DNA of 64,000 nt, taken from NCBI GenBank assembly GCA_001839685.1, contig MLAK01000676.1, positions 1 through 64,000 of the forward strand, written 5' to 3'. The notes beneath the pieces were generated by a model that worked only from the letters and a program-made list of their open reading frames with translations, had not been told where the DNA came from and did no database searches. The number at the start of each line of letters is the position of its first letter. Position 1 is the first letter of the stretch. The position numbers were made by a program, and so were the translations under genes. Shown here piece by piece: positions 42,233 through 51,397 of this stretch. The DNA comes from Tritrichomonas foetus. Lineage: Eukaryota > Parabasalia > Tritrichomonadida > Tritrichomonadidae.

Positions 42233-42902
42233 CGAGAACGTGCTTTGGGATTGATCCTCCAGTCCCTATTTTGAGAAGATTTATCATTGAATTGATTCAG
42301 AACATCAAGGTATGTTCGTTCTATATTTTTCAAAGAAATTCACTACTCGATTATTCGATTCCAGGATAACTGGATTTTTTACGTGTCCATTTCTTGTCAT
42401 GACTTAAAAAGTTTTTGTTTTTTTAAATTAGATGACAAAAATAGACGTAAAACCTTTTTCTACTTCAAATTTTATCCACAAAGTAATGAAGAATTCGGCT
42501 GCCAAGAAAGATTTTCAATCAATGAAGTATCTCTCAGTTTGTCTCTAATTTTAATTGAAATATATATGTATTGCAATATGTTTGCTAATTATAATAGAGA
42601 TAATTAAAAATAATACCTTTTCATTGATTTCTTTTATTTTTTTTGTCTTTTTTTTTCTTTTCTTTACTTGAAAATTTGGGGTTCAGATCAATTTGTAGTC
42701 GATTTTGAATTCATCTATTTGGTAGTCGTTAATTAAAAATCACAAAATGTTTACGAATCGATTGTGAATTAAAAAAAAATAACTTCATAGAATAATTCAG
42801 TTAATATTAGCTTGTTCTCAAAGTTGCATATTATCAAAAAACAGGAAATAAAAAATACTTCCGACTTTTGTCATTCCGGAAAATCCAGATTTTGGTTGAT
42901 GC
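42233..42902. other. Intergenic, nothing recognised
   Basis: About 670 bp of A+T-rich DNA. A 74-codon frame at 42383-42607 opens only from GTG and has no recognised similarity. Confidence 0.45.
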
Positions 42903-43198
42903 GTTTGTAAATGTATTTTGAAAGGTCAAATAATGGTCAAAAGTGAGAGAAATCAAATTGTTAATAATGTGATGTGAACTTTACTGGTTCTTTGGGTCAC
43001 TTTGACTTGGAGGAGGCGTGGTGAGTGAACACAGTGGAAGGAGAGAATGGAACTGGATCTGTGGTCACGCGCCAACGCCTCCTCCAATGGCTGAATGAGT
43101 GGAAGGAACCCACAAAGTCACATCACATTTACTCATTTTAAGTGTCAAAAAACAAATCTCAAGTGACCCAAAGAACTAGTAAAGTTCACATCACATTA
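42903..43198 (+). mobile_element. Palindromic repeat family, copy 3 (MITE-like, 38-bp TIRs)
   Basis: The clearest copy. Left arm 42965-43002 and right arm 43161-43198 are inverted repeats, identical at 37 of 38 positions. They begin TAATGTGATGTGAACTTTAC and end GGGTCACTT. The homology to copies 1 and 2 extends left to about 42903 (GAAAGGTCAAATAATGGTC). The right side first has the normal end (AAAGTCACATCACATTTACT, GTGTCAAAAAAC), then an extra inverted copy of the left arm. Core contains GTGAACACAG and CTGTGGTCAC. No ORF. Confidence 0.85.
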
Positions 43199-43473
43199 AA
43201 CCCAATTAGATTTCTCCTTGAGATACCCTACCCGGATTTTCTTTCGCTATTCTTTACTTTCCTGTATAGACAAATATATTTCCTCTCCAATTGTAGTCCT
43301 ATGTAGTATACCTAGTTAAAAGGGAAATATATTAGAAAAACATCAATACATACGATGTTACTTCAAATTAAATTCACAGTATTATTTCTATCGTTATTAA
43401 TTCTGTTCTTTTCGTTCATAATTCCACTTTTTGAATAATAATGAATCTAAAAACTCAGAATTATTAAATTGCC
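43199..43473. promoter_or_regulatory. Upstream region of the USP gene
   Basis: A+T-rich, about 275 bp. The best Inr-like match is TCATA near 43416, about 55 nt before the ATG, so a start site is uncertain. Confidence 0.25.
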
Positions 43474-46092
43474 ATGTTTTTCAACCTTCCGTCACCCGAA
43501 GAACAGAAACAGCGATACAAACAGCTCGAGCAAGAAAGCAAACTAATCCCAGGTGAAAACGCGTACTTAATTTCAATGAAATGGCTCAGCACTTTCAAAA
43601 GAGATATTGGATATTATTATCATTCCGAAAACGAAAGACAGTGCGGCAAAATCGATAACAGTCGTCTTTTAAACTCTTCCGGTGAATTCGACAGTGAAAA
43701 AGTGAATGAAAGAATTGATTATGAAATCGTCACAAAAGATGTGTGGAATCAGCTTTTTGAGTGGTACGGAGGTGGACCAGAAATAAAGGCTCCTATCGTC
43801 CAGTCGGTTACTGGCCCGAAGGTAGTTCTTCAATTTCTCAATCTTCAATGCTTTTATAAGAATGAAAGCATTAATATCAAATGCCATAAGTTTTTGAAAG
43901 GTGGTGAACTAAAAGCCATGATCATTCATGAATTTGGACTCCCAGAAAATACAGAAGCCAGATTAATTGATTATTGGCATAAACAAATACATAATACAAT
44001 AATTGATGAAAAAGAAATTCATCATTTCAGTCTTTATGAAGGACAAGAAGTTTTGCTAGATACTAAAAATGAAGATGGCCAATGGGAATCAGAAGCAGTT
44101 TCCCAAAAAGAACAAACTTTTAACTATTCTGCGTCTTCTCCTTCAAACAACAACTATTATTATAATAATAACAATAACAATAATATTTATAATACATCAT
44201 TTAACATAAATGATCCCTTTGGTCAAAATAGTCGAAGTAATTCCATATTTCATAACCATTCACCATCTCCAAATTATTCAACAACTCCAAGTTATTCTTC
44301 ATCTTATTATGGTGATGGATATTCCTCTCAGCCAGCTGAAGCACCTGGAGTTGTTGGGTTGAGGAATCTTGGAAACACATGTTTCTTTAATTCTGGAACA
44401 CAATGCCTTCTTCATTCAAATCCTCTCTGTCATGTTTTTTTAAACACTAACTGGGAAGCCGACTTAAACACGACTAATCCAATTGGAATGAAGGGAAGAC
44501 TTGCTTCTGCTTTTGCGGACTTGATGAGACGTGTCTGGTCTGGAAATGAAAACTGTATTTCACCCAATGATTTAAAGATGGTGATCGGCGAATTTGCACC
44601 TCAGTTTTCTGGATTTGGACAGCAAGATTCCCATGAGCTTATTACATTCATGCTTGATGGTATTCATGAGGACTTGAATCGAGTTATTCATAAACCAATT
44701 GTTGAGGGTATAGATGGAGATGGAACGAATGATTTAGAAATCAGTGAAAAATCTTGGGAAATTTTTAAATCAAGAAATGATTCAGTAATTGTTGATAATT
44801 TCTATGGACAATATCGCTCAGTTCTTTTATGTCCAAATTGTCATTCAACAACTGTAGTATTTGATCCATTCGTAACATTAACTCTTCCAATTACAAAACC
44901 AAAAAATCGATCATTAACTGTGACTTTTGTACCGCGCGAATTCAATCAAAAATATCAAACTATCAACATTGATGTCAAACCGTCTTCATCATTCGCTACA
45001 ATTTCTAAAATAGTTTCCGAAAAAATAGGAAAAAACGTAAATGTTGTGTTTGGAACGAAAAGGTATGGCTTTGAGATTGGATGGGGCGTTGAAGAGTATG
45101 AATATGCTCATAAACCAAAATACTTGGCTTTTGAAATAGATAATATTGATGAAAGCAAATTTTACGTTGTCTGTTTGATTAAAGCCGAAAAAAGTGAGCA
45201 AATATCATCATACAGTTCATTGCCGACTGATTACGAAGTACCTGGTCTATTTCTTGTCGAATTAGATCATGATAATCCAAGCGAAGAAGAAATCGCTGAA
45301 GCTGCTGAAAACAAACTTTCCTGCCTTTGGAATGAATACACTGGTGATGAGCTACCAGAGAATGCCATCGCTTTGAAAAATCAAATTAAATTCAAAGAAG
45401 TTCGTACTAGTCGCCGTATAGCCGCCGAAATTCCCTCTTTTTGCTCCTATACAAAACCTTCTATTGGTGCAGATAAAGAATTCCATTACCTTGGATCAAA
45501 AGTTGCCATTATACGAATCAATCCAGCTTATGCAAACGAAACACACGCTTTTTCCATGGATACTCTTTTATCTCACGTTAAACCAAAGGTATCCAAAAAT
45601 TATAGTGGTGGGTTTCATTTCAATTCTGTGAATTTAGATGATTGTTTCTCATATTTTTCTGCACCTGACAAATTGGATGAAGATAACAAATGGTTTTGTC
45701 CAAAATGTCGCGACTTCGTTTGTGCAGATAAGAAAATGGATATCTGGAAAGTTCCACGATGCTTAATTATTCACTTAAAAAGATTCACTGGATCATCTTT
45801 ATCTGCAACAAAAGATAATACTAACGTTGATTATCCAAGCGAGCTTGATCTTTCGAATTTCATTGTAGGACCACAAAAAAATGAACCAAATCTAAAGTAT
45901 AAATTATATGCAGTATCTGAACATATGGGAGGGCTGAGTGGTGGACACTATACTGCTCATGCAATTGTGGTGAATGAACATTCGCATCATGGAAAATGGT
46001 ATTCCTTCAACGATTCTTCAACTTTCCAATCATCTGAAGAACAAGCTAAAAATGGATCGGCTTATGTGTTATTTTACCAAAGATGTGAATAA
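43474..46092 (+). CDS. Ubiquitin-specific protease with DUSP domain (USP4/15 type)
   Basis: An 872-residue deubiquitinase. An N-terminal DUSP domain (about 5-110, with AYLISMKWLSTFKRDIG and WNQLFEWYGGGPEIKAPIV) is followed by a ubiquitin-like segment (about 120-200), an Asn/Tyr/Ser-rich linker (about 215-285) and the catalytic domain. Cys box GLRNLGNTCFFNSGTQCLL has Cys303; His box GGLSGGHYTAHA has His825; Asp/Asn box is in WYSFNDSS. Zinc finger pairs LLCPNC and WFCPKC flank an about 250-residue insertion. It removes ubiquitin from substrates. Domain order and length match USP4/11/15. The poly-Asn tract is encoded by AAT/AAC repeats. Confidence 0.95.
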   Translation: MFFNLPSPEEQKQRYKQLEQESKLIPGENAYLISMKWLSTFKRDIGYYYHSENERQCGKIDNSRLLNSSGEFDSEKVNERIDYEIVTKDVWNQLFEWYGGGPEIKAPIVQSVTGPKVVLQFLNLQCFYKNESINIKCHKFLKGGELKAMIIHEFGLPENTEARLIDYWHKQIHNTIIDEKEIHHFSLYEGQEVLLDTKNEDGQWESEAVSQKEQTFNYSASSPSNNNYYYNNNNNNNIYNTSFNINDPFGQNSRSNSIFHNHSPSPNYSTTPSYSSSYYGDGYSSQPAEAPGVVGLRNLGNTCFFNSGTQCLLHSNPLCHVFLNTNWEADLNTTNPIGMKGRLASAFADLMRRVWSGNENCISPNDLKMVIGEFAPQFSGFGQQDSHELITFMLDGIHEDLNRVIHKPIVEGIDGDGTNDLEISEKSWEIFKSRNDSVIVDNFYGQYRSVLLCPNCHSTTVVFDPFVTLTLPITKPKNRSLTVTFVPREFNQKYQTINIDVKPSSSFATISKIVSEKIGKNVNVVFGTKRYGFEIGWGVEEYEYAHKPKYLAFEIDNIDESKFYVVCLIKAEKSEQISSYSSLPTDYEVPGLFLVELDHDNPSEEEIAEAAENKLSCLWNEYTGDELPENAIALKNQIKFKEVRTSRRIAAEIPSFCSYTKPSIGADKEFHYLGSKVAIIRINPAYANETHAFSMDTLLSHVKPKVSKNYSGGFHFNSVNLDDCFSYFSAPDKLDEDNKWFCPKCRDFVCADKKMDIWKVPRCLIIHLKRFTGSSLSATKDNTNVDYPSELDLSNFIVGPQKNEPNLKYKLYAVSEHMGGLSGGHYTAHAIVVNEHSHHGKWYSFNDSSTFQSSEEQAKNGSAYVLFYQRCE

Positions 46093-46208
46093 ATTGTATG
46101 TAATATTTGATTGTAGATGTGATTGTGAATAAGTGTTTATTTGCCATTTTATTTATATTTTCAATAAAACTAGATATAAAAATGATTTTTAAGAATTCTC
46201 TTTTGTAT

Positions 46209-46346
46209 TCATTCATCAAAGATCGTTCATACATTCATCGAAGATCATTCATTCATTCATCGAAGATCATTCATTCATTCATCGAAGATCATTCATTCAT
46301 TCATCGAAGATCATTCATTCATTCATCAAAGATCATTCATTCATTC
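46209..46346. repeat. 22-bp tandem repeat, about 6 units
   Basis: Units of CGAAGATCATTCATTCATTCAT with minor variants, starting about 115 bp after the USP stop and ending about 120 bp before the stop of the convergent bromodomain gene. Confidence 0.92.
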
Positions 46347-46467
46347 TAAACTTGGTATCCAAAAAGTTAGAAATTCCTGCAGCTTCAAAAAAAGAAAAGC
46401 ACAAAAATGAAAATATTAACATTGTTTATATAAAATAAAAATAAAATAATGAAGAAAAATCATTCAC

Positions 46468-47235
46468 CTACTGGCCAGAAGAAGGGACTGACTCTATCCT
46501 TGATGGACGAAGATACATTCCCCTCTCTTGTACTCTGATTGGTTCCACTTTTGTTCCAAACGGTCGCATGAATGGGTCAATTTTTCCAGATGCAGCATCG
46601 CGGAGTAGGTCTGTGACATATTTTCGGACAGCAACACGAGTTTCTTCTGTCATAATGCCAACATTAAACGATAGCGCATCAGTCATCACGAGGGCCTCTG
46701 GCTGGAGCTTTTTGACAAGCACGGCTAATTTAATTGTGAGATCTGGCGAAGTTAATAGTTTTATGTCTCGAAGGAGTGAAGCCAAATCGTTTGGATCTGA
46801 TTTGAGTTTGAATAATTCTGACTGTGGCTCTTTATTTTCGGTTTCTGGAAAATGATATTCTGGAAGAGCTTTTTGTTCTTCGAACTCGGCTGTGATAAAA
46901 TGCAGTGGTAACAGATTTGGATGGGCAAGCGGTTGTAGCGATGATATTAAATTTTCGAAAATTAATAATAATTCTTGAGCGGCTGCATAACGAACTGTTC
47001 CAGGAGTAGCGCCATTCTTTCCATTTGTGAGACACAATTGTAAATCGTATATAAAATCAGCAGCACGAGCGTATTTTTGTTTAGATAATCGAGTCGATAT
47101 GTATTCTAGACTGACTGGATGTAAAATATTTGTATTTACAACATCTGATTGGTAAGACCAAAAGAGACGTGAGAGTGGATTATTGACGATTGTTTGGAAA
47201 ATTTTCGAACAAACAGCGATTTCGTTCTGATTCAT
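46468..47235 (-). CDS. Bromodomain protein with ET-like region
   Basis: A 255-residue protein. Residues about 8-110 form a divergent bromodomain ('LSRLFWSYQSDVVNTNIL', then 'HPVSLEYISTRLSKQKYARA' and 'FIYDLQLCLTNGKNGA', with the acetyl-lysine Asn in the TN/KN region). Residues about 140-225 resemble a compact extra-terminal (ET/NET) helical domain. It would bind acetylated histones; small BET-like factors are typical of protists. The frame continues 39 codons upstream from an alternative start, but that overlaps the divergent gene, so the ATG at 47235 is chosen. Confidence 0.8.
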   Translation of the reverse strand: MNQNEIAVCSKIFQTIVNNPLSRLFWSYQSDVVNTNILHPVSLEYISTRLSKQKYARAADFIYDLQLCLTNGKNGATPGTVRYAAAQELLLIFENLISSLQPLAHPNLLPLHFITAEFEEQKALPEYHFPETENKEPQSELFKLKSDPNDLASLLRDIKLLTSPDLTIKLAVLVKKLQPEALVMTDALSFNVGIMTEETRVAVRKYVTDLLRDAASGKIDPFMRPFGTKVEPIRVQERGMYLRPSRIESVPSSGQ

Positions 47236-47263
47236 TATAGAATAAACGGTCTCCAAAATTTTG
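47236..47263. promoter_or_regulatory. 28-bp shared region between divergent start codons
   Basis: Only 28 bp separate the bromodomain ATG (minus) and the PAC1-like ATG (plus). TCATTA at 47232-47237 is Inr-like for the plus gene and lies across the other gene's start codon. The promoters must overlap the neighbouring coding regions. Confidence 0.5.
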
Positions 47264-47968
47264 ATGAAGCAAATTTGGGACGCTTCAGCTCTTTCAGAAG
47301 TCGACAAAACAGTAACCAAAGTTAAATACGAAGGTTCCGAAATCAAAGCCAATCATTTTGTCCTCGCAACTTCACCATCATCTTTTGCACTTATCAATTC
47401 GATCACCGAAAAGGTGAAACCTTCCGGCGCTTTCGTTTTAGATATTTACGATCTTGAAGATTCTTGCCAGTATGCTAATGGTGACGATACGCCATTGCAT
47501 CATTTCAAGACAATCAAAAATTCCGTATATTTAATCAATGACACCTGCTTAATTGCTTTCGAACATATCGATGGTTGCCAGCACGAGATTGTTAAATTGT
47601 TCTATGAAACATTCAAACCGACCAACTTATTAATTTTGAATTCTATGCATCGATCACTTTACCACGGCGAAACAGATACACCAGCGCTTTATATTTTATC
47701 GGAAATGGAAAGCGACAGCCCGAAACTAGCCTTACCAAACATTGTTTGCGGAATCGCATCTGGATTTTTATCATATGCGAAACTGTTTAACGCAAAATGC
47801 CAAATTCTTCAGGTTATTGAAGAAGATTATGGTGCGTCTGCATCATCTATCCGTTTATGGGCAGAAAAACTTCTGCCTATTTTAGAATTGAATGTTGATC
47901 AAGTATCTGCCAATGCGGTCAAGAAATATTCTTTAAGGAGTAATGATATGGGCTTACTTTACACATAA
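47264..47968 (+). CDS. Proteasome assembly chaperone 1-like (PSMG1/PAC1)
   Basis: A 234-residue protein. The C-terminal half 'LPNIVCGIASGFLSYAKLF' followed by a strand and 'SIRLWAEKLLPIL' parallels PSMG1 (PAC1), where 'QPNIV-G.SAA.LSYC...' precedes a late helix. The middle 'PSGAFVLDIYDL' strand also fits the 'IILDSL' region of PAC1. PAC1-PAC2 dimers guide assembly of the proteasome alpha ring. Similarity is moderate and by eye. A TTG precedes the ATG at 47264, which is the start used. It is head-to-head with the bromodomain gene. Confidence 0.7.
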   Translation: MKQIWDASALSEVDKTVTKVKYEGSEIKANHFVLATSPSSFALINSITEKVKPSGAFVLDIYDLEDSCQYANGDDTPLHHFKTIKNSVYLINDTCLIAFEHIDGCQHEIVKLFYETFKPTNLLILNSMHRSLYHGETDTPALYILSEMESDSPKLALPNIVCGIASGFLSYAKLFNAKCQILQVIEEDYGASASSIRLWAEKLLPILELNVDQVSANAVKKYSLRSNDMGLLYT

Positions 47969-48044
47969 TTTTATATATATTTTACACTAAATATAAAAAA
48001 AGTCTTTTATTTTAATTAAAAAAAATATAATTTTAGGCTGATGT

Positions 48045-48303
48045 CTTTTTTCTTATGAGATAAGCAAAACGTGAATTGACAGAATGGTAAATGTGATGTG
48101 AACTTTTCTTGTTCTTTGGGTTACTTCGACTTGGAGGAGGTGCGAGCGAGTGAACAAAACAGGGGGAGCGTAGCGAACTGGAGATGTGGTCATGTCCCAG
48201 CACCTCCTCCAATGGCAGAATGAGTTGAACAGGCACACAAAGTCACATCACATTTGTCCATTTTTATGTTTTAAAAGCAGGAGATATCTCATAAGAAAAA
48301 AAA
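48045..48303 (+). mobile_element. Palindromic repeat family, copy 4 (MITE-like)
   Basis: About 259 bp, starting about 75 bp after the PAC1-like stop. Outer ends are inverted repeats TTTTTTCTTATGAGATA and TATCTCATAAGAAAAAA, matching in position the outer ends of copy 1. Inner arms carry AAATGTGATGTGAACTTTTC and GTCACATCACATTTG. Core contains CTTGGAGGAGGTGCG and its near complement CACCTCCTCCA. Confidence 0.82.
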
Positions 48304-48651
48304 TCCTGCTCAAAAATTATAAATAAGTCCAAGTAATGGACACTTTTATGCTCAAAAAAAGTGCTCTTATGGACAAAAATGGTGAAGTGAGAAATTTGGA
48401 AAAGCAAAAATCATCTTCTTAGAAATGACCATATATAAATAAGTAAATACAAATAACTTTATAGAGTTTTTTCTTTGAAACAAATTCTTCAGATATACCA
48501 GCTCTTTTTAAAAAGACAAAAATGGGTAGTATACCTTTGCATGACATGGAGCATAAAAAAGATTTCAACCAGGTTTTGCCAATTCGAAAGGTGAAATAAG
48601 AATTTCTGGGCTACATTTTGGTCATAATGCATGGCGTATTGAGAGGGCCTT
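48304..48651. other. Intergenic, nothing recognised
   Basis: About 350 bp of A+T-rich spacer between element copy 4 and the next minus-strand stop. Confidence 0.5.
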
Positions 48652-49377
48652 TCATCCTAAATTTTTCAAATAATACTGAATCATGTAAAAGATTTCTCTC
48701 GCTTGGAAACTTATGTTCAGATATCGTTGAACTACTTTCTGAAGTGGCTCCAAAACATTCCTCAAAAAGAGGGAAATGACTGGATTCTCTGTGTCCAGGT
48801 CAAGAAGGGCCATTTTCAGCCATTCAAAAATAATAATTTGTAGAAACGTTGTCGTTTTAACCGACAAAAGGACGGTTAGCTGCTGAATCAGAGACAAAAG
48901 CGTTTCTTGCTTTTGTTCGGTTTCTGGCTGGAAATGTTTTTGAATATCTTTATAATTGTCCAAAATGAACTTATTCACTTCATACAAATCGTATTTCGAA
49001 AGGACTTCTTCGAGTTTCTTTGTCGACTTCGCAATTTCGTTTTGAGACAACGTTCTGAGAAATGCCTTTTCCTTATTTTGTAGTTCTTGGATTTTTGCTA
49101 GAATTTCTTCTGATTCCGTCTTGCTGATGTTCTGTAATGAATTGATTTCATTTGAAATTGAAGATTCGAAGTTTTCTAATAAATGAATAATTTCATCTTT
49201 GGTGATTGTTTCTTGATTGTCAACTTTGTTGATGATCCAGTCGTCTTTGATGTTACCATCAAATAAATCAGCGATTGGTTCTCTTGGCGGTGGTCTAAAC
49301 ATGAGATTTGTATTTTCGAAAAAAATGACTTGAAGTTTTGACTTTCTATCGTCATTTTGGTAATTCACAATTTTCAT
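48652..49377 (-). CDS. Helical protein, unrecognised (241 aa)
   Basis: Not recognised. The first about 50 residues are mixed with a PPP motif (MFRPPPREPIADLF). Residues about 60-145 form a coiled coil (ISNEINSLQNISKTESEEILAK and following). The C-terminal about 90 residues are hydrophobic amphipathic helices without a membrane span. The ATG at 49377 is preceded in frame only by a TTG; the Met at 49302 is an alternative start. Could be a complex subunit. Confidence 0.65.
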   Translation of the reverse strand: MKIVNYQNDDRKSKLQVIFFENTNLMFRPPPREPIADLFDGNIKDDWIINKVDNQETITKDEIIHLLENFESSISNEINSLQNISKTESEEILAKIQELQNKEKAFLRTLSQNEIAKSTKKLEEVLSKYDLYEVNKFILDNYKDIQKHFQPETEQKQETLLSLIQQLTVLLSVKTTTFLQIIIFEWLKMALLDLDTENPVISLFLRNVLEPLQKVVQRYLNISFQAREIFYMIQYYLKNLG

Positions 49378-49896
49378 AATCAAATCACTTTTTGACGCGA
49401 TGAATGAAAGCTGACTATGAATAAAGAAAATGTGATAATTTATTTTTCATATGCAACATATATTCATAAGTAAGAACACAAGACAATGAATATATCCAAC
49501 TCAAAAAGATTGATGGAATATATGGCGACACACAGGAAATAAATTTTCTGTCTAATTTTTATTATAAAATCAGTTTTGTCATTATGACGAAAGAGATAAA
49601 ACTATATGATTCTTTCCTAATTGGTAGGTAATGATGATCTCTATGACATGACTTGATTATGAGGTGAAAAGTAAATTCATGTATAGATATCATCAATAAT
49701 TTTGATATTTCCTTCACACAGAAATGAGGACAATATATACTTGTGGAAGAAGATAATATATTTTTAACATGTTTTCATTAATAATTGTTCATTGTAGTTA
49801 TATATATGATTGATAATCGATTAAAAATATTAACATTTATTCATAAAAAAACGTTTTTACTTACATTTAAAGAAATATAGGATTTTCAAAGTAAAC
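49378..49896. other. Intergenic, nothing recognised
   Basis: About 520 bp of A+T-rich spacer between two minus-strand genes. Confidence 0.5.
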
Positions 49897-51120
49897 TTAC
49901 TTCAAGTTCGTATGGCTTGATGATATGGATGATGTGCCGACTCGAAGCATTTTCATTTTCTCGTCAAGTTGGCGCTTTTGCATATCCCATTCATCTTTCA
50001 TTTTTTCAAAATCTGATATAATTTCTTCATCATTACTACTACTTTCATCACTTTCTTGATATTTTTCAATTTTTGTTAAAGCTTCTTGAAGCTTTTGTTT
50101 GAGTCGTTTTTCCCTTTCTTCACCTCGCTTGAGTATTCTTTGGTATTCAATATCTTTTTCTTGAATCCTATTTGAAATATACCTTTGAACAGATTCCACA
50201 ACATTTTCATTTCCAAGTTGGATATCAGGAATTTGTTTTCTAACTTCAGCTTTTAATTCGGCAATTGCATTTTCACGATGAAAATCAAGGGCATTTTGAA
50301 TAAATTGTTTGAGTTCTGGTATTTTTTGGGTAAATGTTTCTGGTGTTATATCTGGATGAGGTTCATTACTTATTGCCCATATAGCATTTAATAATGTTTG
50401 GCATACTCTTTGGTTTTTACGATATTCTGCTTTTTCTTTTAAAAGTGTGTTTTGTAAAGCTCGAATTTGTTGTGCCTCTTGAAAATTTTGTTGTTGTGTT
50501 TCAAATTCAATTGACTCATTTAGTTTTTCTTTACATAATTCTTTTGCTCGACGTATTAAACGGACTTGGTTTCTTTGCATTTTCAAAACCGAATTTCTCA
50601 GGTTTGATGCTTCTTGAGAGAGGTTTTGTTGAATTTGATGAGATGTATCAATAACTTTTTTCAGTGATTGCAGCTGAGTTTGTTTTTGTTTTAAATCTGC
50701 TTTGTAAGCTGCTTCTTTTGTAGATTGTCTCCATTCAATAGTTTTGAGTTCTTCTTCAATGGCAGCAAACTGCTTTTGTAGTTCTTCATTTTCGTGTGTA
50801 TATCTTAGTGTTTCTCTTTCTGTGCTCCCTTTTATTTGTATCAATTCTCGATCAAGATTTTCTTTTTCAGTGTTCATTCTGGATAACTTCAGCATTAATT
50901 CTTCAAGATGAGCCTCTCTTTCACTTGCTAATGCATTCTTAAGAACATCTACTAATCTTGAAGAAACATATGAAGCATCAACGCGTCTTTTTTTATTTGG
51001 CGATATTAATTTGGAATTTACGAGGTGTTCTATTGATTCGCGTAAATATTCGACAACTTGATCATATCTATCGTTAATAACTTCGCTTGATGTCTGTGAA
51101 TTAGCGGATTCGTCAAGCAT
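49897..51120 (-). CDS. Long coiled-coil protein (407 aa)
   Basis: After a short acidic N-terminus and a basic KKRR patch (about 43-46, possibly a nuclear signal), residues about 65-265 and 320-395 are near-continuous coiled coil rich in Gln, Glu, Lys and Leu, broken around 240-320. It ends in a Ser-rich tail. No catalytic motif. Likely cytoskeletal, basal-body or nuclear structural protein. The ATG at 51120 is clear. Confidence 0.75.
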   Translation of the reverse strand: MLDESANSQTSSEVINDRYDQVVEYLRESIEHLVNSKLISPNKKRRVDASYVSSRLVDVLKNALASEREAHLEELMLKLSRMNTEKENLDRELIQIKGSTERETLRYTHENEELQKQFAAIEEELKTIEWRQSTKEAAYKADLKQKQTQLQSLKKVIDTSHQIQQNLSQEASNLRNSVLKMQRNQVRLIRRAKELCKEKLNESIEFETQQQNFQEAQQIRALQNTLLKEKAEYRKNQRVCQTLLNAIWAISNEPHPDITPETFTQKIPELKQFIQNALDFHRENAIAELKAEVRKQIPDIQLGNENVVESVQRYISNRIQEKDIEYQRILKRGEEREKRLKQKLQEALTKIEKYQESDESSSNDEEIISDFEKMKDEWDMQKRQLDEKMKMLRVGTSSISSSHTNLK

Positions 51121-51397
51121 TTAATAAACGTACTGACTTTTTTGTGATGAGATTCAAATTCACAACTTTTTCTAAAACATCTGATCATTTTTCAATAATA
51201 TTCGACTTTTTCATAAAAAATGAGAAACAAGAAGATTCAAAAAATGAAATAATGAAAACATTTTTGTAATTATCCGATCAATTTTTACTCAACAGAAAAT
51301 ATTTATACAAATATTGAAAGAACGAAAAGTATTATTTTTGATTTTCCTTGAATTTTTGAGGCAATTGTTTAGAAATCTACTGAATTTAATTTTTTTA

